Below, one piece after another: positions 51,035 to 59,581 of a DNA stretch of 64,000 nucleotides (within the stretch, counting starts at the first letter, position 1; every line of letters begins with the position of its first letter). The translations under genes and the position numbers were made by a program. The notes beneath the pieces were generated by a model, which saw only the letters and a program-made list of their open reading frames with translations, did not search any database and had not been told where the DNA came from. This DNA is from Fibrobacteria bacterium (GTDB lineage: Bacteria; Fibrobacterota; Fibrobacteria; UBA11236). The stretch covers positions 62,001 to 126,000 of the forward strand of contig JANYDA010000032.1 in assembly GCA_025360005.1 (NCBI GenBank). Reading direction: 5' to 3'.

Positions 51035-52516
51035 TCAGCCCTTGAGGATGTCGGACATCATGTCCCGGTAAACGAACCCTTGCGTCAGGTTCTCCTTGCT
51101 CAGGCGGGAATGCAGGTGCAGCCCTTCCAGCAGCAGCTCCAGATACAGCATGTCCTCGCCCTTTTCCTTTTCCAATGCCTTGGCGTCCATGGCTCCCTGC
51201 GTCAGTACTTTGCGGATATCCGGGACCGATTCCAGGGCCTTGCGGTACTCTGCATCCGTCATGCGATCGCCCAAGGTGAGCTGATTGCCTTTTTCGAACC
51301 AGGAGATAACGGGATAATACGGGTTGGCTTCCGGGATCTTTTCCTTTTTGTTGTAAGGATCCTGGAAATGCTTATGGAACACGGTCCGCACCGCCTTGCC
51401 TATCATGGCGCGCGCGATATTGGCGGGGCCTTCCTGCTCGCCAGCGTAGACCAACTCCAGCTTACCGGTGATGGCGGGGACCACGTTTTCCAAATCGGAC
51501 AGGCGCGCCCTGGGGGCGGCTTCTCCCGTCAAGGCGCCGCGCAATTCAACCGCGCTGGCCAACAGTTCCATGGCCGCGATGGGAAGGCGCGCGGAAACGC
51601 CGGATTTCTGATCCACGTAGTCCTTATCCTCACGCGCCTCGAACGCGATCTGCTCCACGATGAGGCGGATGGTTTCCGGAATCACCGCTTTGGCCGCCGT
51701 ATCGGGCCTGTCCAACCACGCTTCCTGGCGCGTGATCTCCATGGCCGCTTCCGCGCTCTTGGGATAATGGGTGATGATCTGCGAATCGATGCGGTCCTTG
51801 AGCGGGGTGATGATATTGCCGCGGTTGGTATAGTCCTCGGGATTGGCCGAGAAGGCCATCAGGATGTCCAGCGGGATGCGCACGCGGAAGCTGCGGATCT
51901 GTATGTCCCGCTCCTCCATGATGTTGAGCAGGCCCACCTGGATGCGCGCTTGCAGATCCGGCAATTCATTGATGACGAAGATGCCGCGGTTGGTGCGCGG
52001 GATGATGCCGAACTGGATGGCGCCTTCATGGCCGTAGCCGATCTTCTGGTGGAAGGCCTTGACCGGGTCGATGTCGCCGATGAGATCCGCCATGGAAACG
52101 TCCGGCGTGGCCAGCTTCTCCCCATACCGGCGCTCGCGGCCGATCCATTCGATCAGGGTTTCGTCTCCCTGCTCCGCGATCAGTTCCTGGGCATAGCGGG
52201 AGATGGGCGCCAACGGATCGTCGTTCACCTCGCTCCCCGCCACGATGGGGATACGTTCGTCCAGGAAGCCGGCCAGCTTGCGCAGGATGCGGGTCTTGCC
52301 CTGGCCGCGCAATCCCAGCAGCAGGATATCGTGCTTGGACAGGATGGCATGCGTTATCTGCTTGAGCACGGTTTCCTCGTAGCCTATCACCCCCGGCATC
52401 AGGGCTCCGCCCCCGCGCACTCTGGCCAGCAGGTTGTTGCGCAACTCTTCTTTCACGGACTTGCTCCGGTAGCCGGAACGCTTGAGCGCCCCGAGTGTCA
52501 TCGGGAAATCCTTCAT
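51035..52516 (-). CDS. AAA+ ATPase, magnesium-chelatase ChlI/MoxR-like
   Basis: I start at the ATG at 52516 (MKDFPMTLGAL), which overlaps the galE stop (ATGA) and has AAGGAG 8 nt upstream; the result is 493 residues. Motifs: GLRGQGKTRILRKL (Walker A), GIFVINELPDLQARIQVGLLNIMEERDIQIR (Walker B with the ChlI-type LL-N-x-x-E-x-R block; shown here in family order) and DILMAFSANPEDYT with the sensor Asn. It resembles the ChlI subunit of magnesium chelatase but has no ChlH gene nearby, so chelation of magnesium is not implied. With the VWA protein it forms a two-gene MoxR-VWA-type unit. Confidence 0.88.
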   Translation of the reverse strand: MKDFPMTLGALKRSGYRSKSVKEELRNNLLARVRGGGALMPGVIGYEETVLKQITHAILSKHDILLLGLRGQGKTRILRKLAGFLDERIPIVAGSEVNDDPLAPISRYAQELIAEQGDETLIEWIGRERRYGEKLATPDVSMADLIGDIDPVKAFHQKIGYGHEGAIQFGIIPRTNRGIFVINELPDLQARIQVGLLNIMEERDIQIRSFRVRIPLDILMAFSANPEDYTNRGNIITPLKDRIDSQIITHYPKSAEAAMEITRQEAWLDRPDTAAKAVIPETIRLIVEQIAFEAREDKDYVDQKSGVSARLPIAAMELLASAVELRGALTGEAAPRARLSDLENVVPAITGKLELVYAGEQEGPANIARAMIGKAVRTVFHKHFQDPYNKKEKIPEANPYYPVISWFEKGNQLTLGDRMTDAEYRKALESVPDIRKVLTQGAMDAKALEKEKGEDMLYLELLLEGLHLHSRLSKENLTQGFVYRDMMSDILKG

Positions 52517-53502
52517 TGCCGCCGCTCCTTCGCATTCGCCTGGTAAGCCTTCCATGTGGTCGAAAGCAAAGTGCCCACATCGCTATGCTTGGCTTCCCAA
52601 CCCAACAGGGTTTTGGCGAGCCCGGCGGAAGCCACCACCACGGGCGGATCGCCTTCGCGCCGGCCAACGATTTGGTAAGGAACCGGCCTACCGCTGATCT
52701 GTGCCGTCTGGTTCACCATCTCCATCACCGTGATGCCTTCGCCCGTGCCCAGATTCACCAACAGTTTATCCGTACCGCCCATCAATTTGCCCAATGCCAT
52801 GGTATGCGCGCGGGCCAGATCACTCACATGTATGTAGTCGCGGATACAGGTCCCGTCGCGGGTCTCATAATCGTTCCCGAAAATCTGGATCTGCTTGCGC
52901 CAACCCATCGCCGCTTCCATGAGCACGGGGACCAGGTTGGCGGGATTCTGTTCCAGGCCGTTCAGCTCGCCGTCTACATCGTACCCGGCCGCGTTGAAAT
53001 AGCGCAGGGCCGCGTAACGGATCCCCTTGAGCCGTCCGTACCACTCGAGGAAACCTTCAATGGCGAGTTTGGTATAGCCGTAGTAGTTGGCGGGCTTGGT
53101 GGGATGCTTCTCATCCATGGGCAGGTAATGCGGATCCCCGTACACGGCCGCCGTGGAGGAAAAGACGAAATGCCTGATTCCGTGTTTGGCGACGGCGTTG
53201 AGAAGATTCAGGGTACCCGTGATGTTATGGACGGAATAGCGTTCCGGAACCGTCATCGATTCGCCCGCCGCTTTCAATGCGGCCAAATGGATGACGCCGT
53301 CGTATCCTTTCTCGCCGCAGACCTCTTCCAAAGCCTTGGCGTCCAGGATGTCGCCATGGCGGAAGGCCGCGCCTGGGCGCAGGTTACCGCGCAAGCCGGA
53401 AGAGAAATTATCGAATACCGTCACCTCGGCGCCTTCGCGCAGCAATGCTTTGACCACATGGGAACCGATATATCCGGCTCCGCCGACCACGAGAACTTTC
53501 AC
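52513..53502 (-). CDS. galE: UDP-glucose 4-epimerase
   Basis: GalE interconverts UDP-glucose and UDP-galactose, supplying sugar for LPS or capsule. The 329-residue protein has GGAGYIGSH (NAD-binding), SSTAAVYGDP with the catalytic Ser (about 120), and YYGYTKLAIE with Y-x-x-x-K (about 142-146). NYETRDGTCIRDYIHVSDLARAH is the typical substrate-binding end block (given here at about 212-234). The start is GTG with GGAGGAAG upstream. The AAA+ gene overlaps its stop. Confidence 0.95.
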   Translation of the reverse strand: MKVLVVGGAGYIGSHVVKALLREGAEVTVFDNFSSGLRGNLRPGAAFRHGDILDAKALEEVCGEKGYDGVIHLAALKAAGESMTVPERYSVHNITGTLNLLNAVAKHGIRHFVFSSTAAVYGDPHYLPMDEKHPTKPANYYGYTKLAIEGFLEWYGRLKGIRYAALRYFNAAGYDVDGELNGLEQNPANLVPVLMEAAMGWRKQIQIFGNDYETRDGTCIRDYIHVSDLARAHTMALGKLMGGTDKLLVNLGTGEGITVMEMVNQTAQISGRPVPYQIVGRREGDPPVVVASAGLAKTLLGWEAKHSDVGTLLSTTWKAYQANAKERRQ

Positions 53503-53606
53503 GGAAGCTTCCTCCAGGGTAGATGGAATTAAGATAAAAATCGGAGGGGACGAACGCGACCTGATTCACCATGGCATCGGAGGAGCCCATCTCGGTACCT
53601 GGTGGT

Positions 53607-53738
53607 GCGAACGCCACGCGGAAGTCTGTGGTTTCAGGTCGTCTCGTGGCGCGAACGCCACACGGAGGCCCTTGGTTTCAGGTCATCTCGTGGCGCGAAC
53701 GCCACACGGAGGCCTTTGGTTTCAGGTCGTCTCGTGGC
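53607..53738. repeat. three tandem 44-bp repeats with hairpins
   Basis: Three head-to-tail copies of a 44-bp unit (each begins GCGAACGCCAC and ends TCTCGTGGC) lie between the RsbU-like gene and galE. At the junctions GTGGCG-CGAA-CGCCAC makes perfect 16-nt hairpins (53646-53661 and 53690-53705); the first junction has one G-T change (53602-53617). The first unit differs from the other two at about six positions. The last unit also forms the 3' end of the phosphatase gene, including its stop codon at 53722. There are no spacers, so it is not CRISPR. Confidence 0.75.
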
Positions 53739-55464
53739 GCTTGATGGCGAAAATGGAGATATCATCCAGGCTTTGGCGGCCTTCCGAGAATCTCTCCTTA
53801 TCCATCTGGGCCTGGGCGATGGTTTCCGACGAACCTAAAGGTGAGTACTTCTTGATGACCGCGTCCAGGCGCTTGCGACCGTACAACTCATCCTTGTTGT
53901 TGAAGCTTTCATTGATGCCGTCGGTATAGACAAAGAGGAGATCGCCGGGATGAAGGACGGTTTCCTGCTCCGAGTAGTTGTTGTCCTCGAACATGCCCAG
54001 GAAGAAGCCGCCGCGCATTTGCAGATGCTCCAGGGTGTTGTCCGCATGCCGGTACACCACCGGGTAAGGATGGCAGACGCGGCTGTAGATGAGCTTGCCG
54101 CTCCGCAGATCCAGGATACCGGCGAAGGCGGTGAGATAATGATCGGTATTGATGGCGGCGCAGAGATCCACGTTCACGTTAGTGAGAATCTGCGCCACGG
54201 AAAGACCGGACTTGACGTGCCGATCGAAAGCCATCTTGGCCATCGCCGTTACCAGCGCCGCGGGAACCCCGTGGCCGGATACATCCGTCATCAACATGAA
54301 GATCCGGTTCTCGTCCAGGCGGATGAAGTCGTAGAAATCGCCGCTGACCTTCCCGGTGGGCGCGTAAGCCGCCGCCACCTCGTAGCCGTCCAGGCGCGGC
54401 AGGGTCTTGGGCAACATCCCCTGCTGCACCTGCTTGGCCATGTCCAGTTCCATTTCCGTTTCCTGCCGCACGCGCACCATCTCCTGGTTCTGCACGTAAA
54501 GCTCCTCGGTACGCTCCTTGACTTTGACTTCCAGGTCGGCGGCATTGGCCACCAGTTTCTTTTCCATTTCTTTGAATTGGGATACGTCGGTGACGAACCA
54601 GACGCGCCCGATCAGGCGGCTCTGCTCGTCCACTATAGGCCGGGTATAGATCTGGTAGGTGGCGGAATGCGGCAGCACCATTTCGAATATCTGTTCGGCG
54701 TGGAGCTGGGGCTCCTTCTGGATGGCGCCGTAGAAGGCCATGAACTGATGGGCCTCCGTGAAATGATATTGCAGCAGTTCCGCGGCGATATCGAATTGCA
54801 TGCCCGCGAATTGGCGCCAGTTCAGGCCGAACAGCTTGCCGAAACGGGCATTGGTGGATCGGATTACGGAGCCCTCATCCACAAGGGCGATGCCGTCCTT
54901 GGACGATCCGATGATGGCCTTGACGCGGCTTTCGGACAGGCGCAGATCGGTCACCTCATGGATGCTGACGAGGCGGGTGCCGTTGATGAGCGCGCTGCGG
55001 AAATGGTAATAGCGCTTCTCCCCGTTGGGCATGGGGATTTCCTTCTCCCACTCGCTCTCCTTACCCTCCGGTTCCAGGTAATAATCGATGTCCCCGAAAA
55101 TGGGACGGCCCGATTGCGAATGGATGCCCACTTCTTTGATGGGCCTGCCGATGGCCTGGGTATGCAGGGTACCCAGGATCTCCAATGCGTAGCTGTTGAT
55201 CTTCACCACGCGCATATCCTTGTCGATATGGATGATGCCGGACTGCCGGTCGATGAAGTCTTCCTGTTTTACCGTCTCATGGAGCAAGGCCTTGGTCGAT
55301 TGCAACTCATGCTGGAAATGGACCATCTGCCGTTTGAGGGTAGGGATCTCCACATCGTCCTTGTACTTAAGGAGATGCTGCAACTGAATATTTTGCTGCT
55401 TGAGCTTATAGACCTCGGGGGTCAATTCACCATGGCTGGGCCCGAAATCCAAGGGGATATCCAA
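53722..55464 (-). CDS. PAS-domain PP2C/SpoIIE-type phosphatase (RsbU-like)
   Basis: The 580-residue protein has an N-terminal coiled coil (about 15-70), two PAS domains (about 75-180; about 180-300) and a helical linker with KVKERTEELYVQNQEMV. The PP2C/SpoIIE catalytic domain (about 340-575) has SGDFYDFIRL, MLMTDVSGHGVPAAL, GDLLFVYTDGINES and DDISIFAI. The metal-binding Asp residues are present. Such phosphatases dephosphorylate anti-anti-sigma factors in partner-switching. No RsbV/RsbW homologue lies in the window. The start is TTG, the only start codon after an upstream in-frame stop. Confidence 0.92.
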   Translation of the reverse strand: MDIPLDFGPSHGELTPEVYKLKQQNIQLQHLLKYKDDVEIPTLKRQMVHFQHELQSTKALLHETVKQEDFIDRQSGIIHIDKDMRVVKINSYALEILGTLHTQAIGRPIKEVGIHSQSGRPIFGDIDYYLEPEGKESEWEKEIPMPNGEKRYYHFRSALINGTRLVSIHEVTDLRLSESRVKAIIGSSKDGIALVDEGSVIRSTNARFGKLFGLNWRQFAGMQFDIAAELLQYHFTEAHQFMAFYGAIQKEPQLHAEQIFEMVLPHSATYQIYTRPIVDEQSRLIGRVWFVTDVSQFKEMEKKLVANAADLEVKVKERTEELYVQNQEMVRVRQETEMELDMAKQVQQGMLPKTLPRLDGYEVAAAYAPTGKVSGDFYDFIRLDENRIFMLMTDVSGHGVPAALVTAMAKMAFDRHVKSGLSVAQILTNVNVDLCAAINTDHYLTAFAGILDLRSGKLIYSRVCHPYPVVYRHADNTLEHLQMRGGFFLGMFEDNNYSEQETVLHPGDLLFVYTDGINESFNNKDELYGRKRLDAVIKKYSPLGSSETIAQAQMDKERFSEGRQSLDDISIFAIKRHETT

Positions 55465-55522
55465 TTCAGTGCCGCTGAAGGACGGGGAAAGCGGCGCAAA
55501 ATCCCGGTATTTTCACGTCCTA

Positions 55523-55552
55523 ATTATACAATATTGGCATAGCCCCCCACAA
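55523..55552 (-). promoter_or_regulatory. sigma-70-type promoter of the RsbU-like gene
   Basis: On the minus strand TTGTGG (55552-55547) and TATAAT (55528-55523) are 18 bp apart. The -10 box is exact. Transcription would start about 50 nt before the gene's TTG. Confidence 0.5.
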
Positions 55553-55625
55553 TTCCCATCCTGACAGGACCCGGATGGCCGCTGGGAAGGAGCCGCTTTT
55601 TTATATTTTTCACGTTCACTTGTCC

Positions 55626-55640
55626 GGCTGCAAAGCAGCC
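55626..55640 (+). promoter_or_regulatory. hairpin with U-rich tail in the leader of the thioredoxin-like gene
   Basis: GGCTGC-AAA-GCAGCC forms a perfect 6-bp stem followed by TTGTATTTT, about 40 nt before the gene start. It is terminator-like in form and could be an attenuator, but the stem is short. Confidence 0.3.
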
Positions 55641-55681
55641 TTGTATTTTCCCAGGGTACATTCTAGGAGATGAACGATTCT

Positions 55682-56260
55682 ATGCGGCACACTAAGCTTT
55701 TCCTGACGGTTTCCTTCCTGACCGGACTGGCACTCAACATCGCAACCGCCCAACCCATGCGCGGACCCGTCCAGGGTCCTGCCGCATCGGAGCCCCCGCC
55801 CACCTGGGAGCCGGACAAGAAGGTGAAAGGCAAACGGGATCACATCGATTTCGCCTTGACCCCCAAGCCCATCTCGGATGCGAACATGAAGTTCTCGCAC
55901 TTCTCCAACCGTAAGCTCATGATCTTCTACTTCTCGGCCAAATGCCCCCACTGCCAGCATGCGTTCCCCTATGTGCAGAAGCTCTCCGATGAGTTGACCG
56001 CGCAGGGATTCACCTCCATCGCCATCGCCATCAAATACAACACCGAGGACGACATCCGCAGCTTCATCCGGGACTACCAAGTCCATATGCCCGTCTTCTA
56101 CGATGAGGATCGCAGCATCGGCGAGAACTATGGAACCGGTTCCATTCCCCTGATCCTGGTCATCAACGAGAAAGGCGAGTACATCCGGTACAAGTCTTTC
56201 GATGCGGATCAGACTCCGGGAATGATCAAGGCCGAAGCGGCCCAGTTCGCATCCAAGTAA
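55682..56260 (+). CDS. periplasmic thioredoxin-like protein (CPHC)
   Basis: The protein begins MRHTKLFLTVSFLTGLALNIATAQ, a signal peptide, followed by a Pro-rich linker and the thioredoxin fold. KLMIFYFSAKCPHCQHAFPYV carries the redox motif C-P-H-C (DsbA-like dipeptide) and GSIPLILVINEKGE holds the cis-Pro. It is therefore probably a secreted TlpA/ResA-type disulfide oxidoreductase or chaperone. The start may be the ATG at 55670 or 55682: AGGAG directly touches the first ATG and lies 11 nt before the second, so I prefer the second. A hairpin terminator follows. Confidence 0.85.
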   Translation: MRHTKLFLTVSFLTGLALNIATAQPMRGPVQGPAASEPPPTWEPDKKVKGKRDHIDFALTPKPISDANMKFSHFSNRKLMIFYFSAKCPHCQHAFPYVQKLSDELTAQGFTSIAIAIKYNTEDDIRSFIRDYQVHMPVFYDEDRSIGENYGTGSIPLILVINEKGEYIRYKSFDADQTPGMIKAEAAQFASK

Positions 56261-56314
56261 TTCCCCTTTCCTCCGCGCCCTTACGTCCGTACAAAGGGTT
56301 CGCTTGGGATATTC

Positions 56315-56341
56315 GGGGCGGCCGTCGGGTCGCCCCTTTTT
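56315..56341 (+). terminator. terminator after the thioredoxin-like gene
   Basis: GGGGCG and CGCCCC (56315-56320, 56331-56336) form a stem around a 10-nt loop, followed directly by TTTTTC. Confidence 0.6.
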
Positions 56342-56383
56342 CTTTGCCTGTTTTCATTTCGGAATCCAGCCCGGGAAACTCGC

Positions 56384-57421
56384 TTGCCCCTTATCAACTC
56401 CTCCTTCACCGCCAAGGTCCGCAATCCGGGAGCGGATCGTTTGCTGGAATACCTGGCCAGGCGCTTCACCTACCATTCGCGGGAGGAATGGACGCAGCTA
56501 TTGGCCCAAGGCCGCTTGCAGCTGGAAGGCGCGGTGGCGCAAGGCGGTGAAGCCTTACGGGAAGGCATGGCGTTGCGCTTTGCGGTGGTGGATTACCCGG
56601 AGCCGGATGTCCCGCTGGATTACCGCATCCTGGAAAGAGGCGATAGGATAGCCTTTGTGCATAAGCCCGCGGGCATGCCCGTGCATCGCACCGGGAAGAT
56701 TTTCTTCCAGACCCTGGCCAATCTGGTCAAGGAGGAATTGGCCGATGCAACCTGGGCGCCTTTGAATCGACTGGACAGGGAGACAAGCGGATTGGTCGCC
56801 TTCGCGCGCGGCCCGGACGCGTTCCGGGAACTGGCCCCATCGGCCGCGGATTCGCGCTGGACCAAATTCTATGCGGCCGTGGTGCGCGGCGATTTCCCCG
56901 AGGAAGGCGGCCGCCTGGAAATGCCTTTGCGCGAGCGGGGGGATACGGAAGCCGGAGGCATCCGTTGCAAAATGCATGCGCTCCCGGACGGCAAACCCGC
57001 GATGACGCTGTATCGGAAGGTTTCCTCGCGCGCCGGATTATCGCTGCTAGTCCTCTCCCCCATCACCGGACGCAAGCATCAATTGCGCGCCCACCTGGCG
57101 GAAACCGGCTACCCCATTTTGGGGGACAAGATCTACTCGCTGGGCGGCAAGGCGTATCTCAAGCAATTGGAGGGAGACCTGGGTGAAAGCGACTACGCGG
57201 AGCTGGGCGCAGGCCGGCACCTATTGCATTCCTTTTGCCTGCGCATCGGGAGTAAAGGAGAGCCGGCCAGCGAGGCGTGGGACTGGGACGTGGGTCCGGA
57301 ATTCGCCCGCGTGTTCAAGGCCCTGGAAGTGCGGGCCTGGTGCGGGTCCAAAGCGTTCTCGGAGTTATGGGGGGAAGCGGAGGAAGCCGGAAGCGGATCG
57401 CGGAAGGGATCGCCGGAGTGA
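56384..57421 (+). CDS. RluA-type pseudouridine synthase
   Basis: The 345-residue protein has an S4-like N-terminal segment (about 18-65; LLEYLARRF, REEWTQLLAQGRLQ). LNRLDRETSGLVAFAR follows with the catalytic Asp (about 129-144), as does GRKHQLRAHLAETGYPILGD. It should make pseudouridine in rRNA or tRNA; the substrate site cannot be predicted. Asn takes the place of the His usual before R-L-D in many members. The start is TTG, which is uncertain. The C-terminal tail of about 40 residues is Glu/Gly/Ser-rich. Confidence 0.9.
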   Translation: MPLINSSFTAKVRNPGADRLLEYLARRFTYHSREEWTQLLAQGRLQLEGAVAQGGEALREGMALRFAVVDYPEPDVPLDYRILERGDRIAFVHKPAGMPVHRTGKIFFQTLANLVKEELADATWAPLNRLDRETSGLVAFARGPDAFRELAPSAADSRWTKFYAAVVRGDFPEEGGRLEMPLRERGDTEAGGIRCKMHALPDGKPAMTLYRKVSSRAGLSLLVLSPITGRKHQLRAHLAETGYPILGDKIYSLGGKAYLKQLEGDLGESDYAELGAGRHLLHSFCLRIGSKGEPASEAWDWDVGPEFARVFKALEVRAWCGSKAFSELWGEAEEAGSGSRKGSPE

Positions 57422-57430
57422 TGGATGCAC

Positions 57431-57766
57431 TCAGCCCGGCTTTGGATCCATGTTCGCGGAAAGCCCTTTGGGAAGGGAAGCCAGGATATCATTCACGGAG
57501 GTTTCGATGGCCGCCATGTCCTCAACCTTGACGTCCTGATACCAGACTTGCTGCGGATAGCACATGATGTTCGGGCCTTGCGCGCAAGGGCCCAGGCAAG
57601 CGGTGCGCGTGATGCGGACGGGAAGTTTGGCCTGCTTGAAACGCTGTTTCAATTGATCCGCAAGGATGGCCGTATCCGGAGTATCACCGCAGGATTTCTC
57701 ACCGTTCCCGCGCGTATTGGTGCAGAAGAAAAGATGGAGCGCATGGGGAGTGGCTTCGATTCGCAT
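57431..57766 (-). CDS. (2Fe-2S) ferredoxin domain protein
   Basis: The 111-residue protein has Cys at LFFCTN, EKSCGD, ACLGPC and IMCYP, the spacing of the thioredoxin-like [2Fe-2S] ferredoxin family related to the NuoE fold. It should carry electrons between unknown partners. GAGG lies 5 nt and AAGGAG about 11 nt before the ATG. It is divergent from lpxH. No partner redox enzyme lies beside it. Confidence 0.9.
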   Translation of the reverse strand: MRIEATPHALHLFFCTNTRGNGEKSCGDTPDTAILADQLKQRFKQAKLPVRITRTACLGPCAQGPNIMCYPQQVWYQDVKVEDMAAIETSVNDILASLPKGLSANMDPKPG

Positions 57767-57852
57767 GGGACCTCGCTCCTTAAAGTAGGCATTTTACGTC
57801 CGGACGCCGAATCCGGAATTAACTTTAAGGGCCTATCCACCGGAACCCTGCG

Positions 57853-58584
57853 ATGACGAATTCCCCTCTCGCCTATTTCATTTCCGACCTGCACCTGGGG
57901 GCGCGCTATCGCGGTCTCGATCCGGATCGGGAAGAAGTGGTGTTGCGTTTCCTCCGGGAAAAGGCGCCCCGGGCCTCGCATCTGTTCATCCTTGGGGATC
58001 TGTTCGAGTTCTGGATGGAATACGCCAGCTTCATTCCCAAGGAGCATTTCCGCATCCTGGCCGCGCTCCAAGAACTGGTCCGCCTCAATGTGGAAGTCCA
58101 TTACCTGAGCGGCAACCACGATTTCAACCTGGGGACCTTCTTCAGCGATCAGATGGGCCTGCGCGTGCACGCGGACGAGATCCGCATCGACCTGCAGGGC
58201 AAGCGCTTATTGCTCTTGCACGGAGACGGGCTGGCCAAGTCGGATTGGAAGTACCGGATCATGAAGAAGGTTTTCCGCCATCCCCTGTCCAACCGCTGCT
58301 TCCGGTTCCTGCATCCGGATTTCGGGATGGGCTTGGCGCGCGCCATGAGCAAGGCTTCGCGCGATCGGCATCAGAACCGACCGCGCCATATGGATGAATA
58401 CGAGGCGGCCTGCCGCGCCATCCTCGCGGATGGGCGCCAGGACATCCTGATCCACGGCCATACCCATGCAGCCTTCGTCAAGACCTTCCCGGAAGGCGTT
58501 TACATCAACTCCGGCGAGTGGCTGACCAGGATGGAATACGTGGCGATGCAGGGCGGGGTGGGTAGCATCGAAAAGTTTTCCTGA
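57853..58584 (+). CDS. lpxH: UDP-2,3-diacylglucosamine diphosphatase LpxH
   Basis: LpxH makes lipid X from UDP-2,3-diacylglucosamine in lipid A synthesis, at the inner membrane. The 243-residue protein has all metallophosphoesterase blocks: ISDLHLG (about 10-16), LGDLFEFW, SGNHDFN, LLLHGDGL and IHGHTH. The length and the GDLFEFW block fit LpxH and not LpxI or LpxG. The presence of lpxH supports a Gram-negative outer membrane. The start is an ATG at 57853 with a weak Shine-Dalgarno. Confidence 0.93.
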   Translation: MTNSPLAYFISDLHLGARYRGLDPDREEVVLRFLREKAPRASHLFILGDLFEFWMEYASFIPKEHFRILAALQELVRLNVEVHYLSGNHDFNLGTFFSDQMGLRVHADEIRIDLQGKRLLLLHGDGLAKSDWKYRIMKKVFRHPLSNRCFRFLHPDFGMGLARAMSKASRDRHQNRPRHMDEYEAACRAILADGRQDILIHGHTHAAFVKTFPEGVYINSGEWLTRMEYVAMQGGVGSIEKFS

Positions 58585-58587
58585 TTC

Positions 58588-59562
58588 TCATGGCAGTCCT
58601 TTGATCTCCCTTCTGATCGCTTCCAGCTTCTCGTAGTCTTCTTTCTGCAGCGCCTCCACCTTGGCCACCAGCAGTTCCAGCTTGCGCCGCACCTTGGCGT
58701 CATGGGTGGGCGTGGACTCGATGAGGCTGATGATCTCCTGCATATCTCCCGGATAGCCGAAGTCCCCCATGAAATCCTTGAACTGCGCCAGCGCCTTGGC
58801 GTACTCCACGGCATCGCTGAGGCTGTAGATCATTTTCGGGATCAGGTCCTTCAGCAGGAAAGCCTTCACATCCCCTTTAAAGTTCTGGATCCTGGGGGCC
58901 GGGCCCGGGCCCATGTGATCGCCGGAAGCCGCGGGATCGCCGGAACCAGCGGGCTCTTTGGCGCGCGGATTCTCGATAGTGCCCAGCAACGCCGCGATTT
59001 CACTTTCCATGGCCCGATGTTCCTGCTCGCGGAAATACGCCTGGTAGATGATGGGAAAGGAATTGACGCACAAATGCGCGTGGCTTATCACGGTGAAATG
59101 GCCCAGGAAATAAACGTCCGCTTCAGTAGCGAGCATCTCCTCTTCGCTGTTGAAGAAAGCGATCTTCGCGGGGATGGGGATGAAGTCCGCATTCTTCATC
59201 GACTCCAGGCGCTCTTTGACGGCTTCCGGATCCAAGGCGCCTTCCAGGCCGCCCGTTTCCTTGGCCTGATCAATCACCTCCTGGATGCCTTTCTCCAGCG
59301 AGATGCCGAATTCGACGCGGAAGAAATCCCGGATATTGCGCTGGTCCACGTAATTCGCCTGCACCGCCAGGATGCCGTTCCGCACCATGGCGTTCAATGG
59401 GCTGGACGGTTCGGTACCGCCCACTTCACCCGCGCCGAAGGACTCCGGACCCGTGCCGCCCTCTTCGCCGACGATGCGCACATAGGCCAGCAGCTTTCCC
59501 TTGAGTTTCTCCGGATCGCCTTTGCGTTGTTCGATATGCATGCCGGGGGTGAGCATTTTCAT
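58588..59562 (-). CDS. hypothetical protein, possibly cytoplasmic
   Basis: I start the 324-residue protein at the ATG at 59562 (MKMLTPGMHIEQRKGD); the open frame goes to 59721 but overlaps larC and reads there like out-of-frame larC. There is no signal peptide. The N-terminal part is mixed alpha/beta (LLAYVRIVGEE; VDQRNIRDFFRVEFG; FIPIPAKIAFFNSEEEML). The region at about 225-245 is Gly/Pro/Asp-rich. The C-terminus is a coiled coil (KLELLVAKVEALQKEDYEKLEAI). No family is recognised. Its start lies 20 nt downstream of the larC stop. Confidence 0.7.
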   Translation of the reverse strand: MKMLTPGMHIEQRKGDPEKLKGKLLAYVRIVGEEGGTGPESFGAGEVGGTEPSSPLNAMVRNGILAVQANYVDQRNIRDFFRVEFGISLEKGIQEVIDQAKETGGLEGALDPEAVKERLESMKNADFIPIPAKIAFFNSEEEMLATEADVYFLGHFTVISHAHLCVNSFPIIYQAYFREQEHRAMESEIAALLGTIENPRAKEPAGSGDPAASGDHMGPGPAPRIQNFKGDVKAFLLKDLIPKMIYSLSDAVEYAKALAQFKDFMGDFGYPGDMQEIISLIESTPTHDAKVRRKLELLVAKVEALQKEDYEKLEAIRREIKGLP

Positions 59563-59581
59563 TGCCGGGCCGTGATGAGAT

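Noticed and set aside
51035-52516. Magnesium chelatase subunit for chlorophyll synthesis
   Set aside because: No ChlH or other tetrapyrrole gene is near, and the VWA partner is of the general MoxR-associated type.
53607-53738. CRISPR array
   Set aside because: The units are contiguous with no spacers and only three copies; they are tandem repeats with hairpins.
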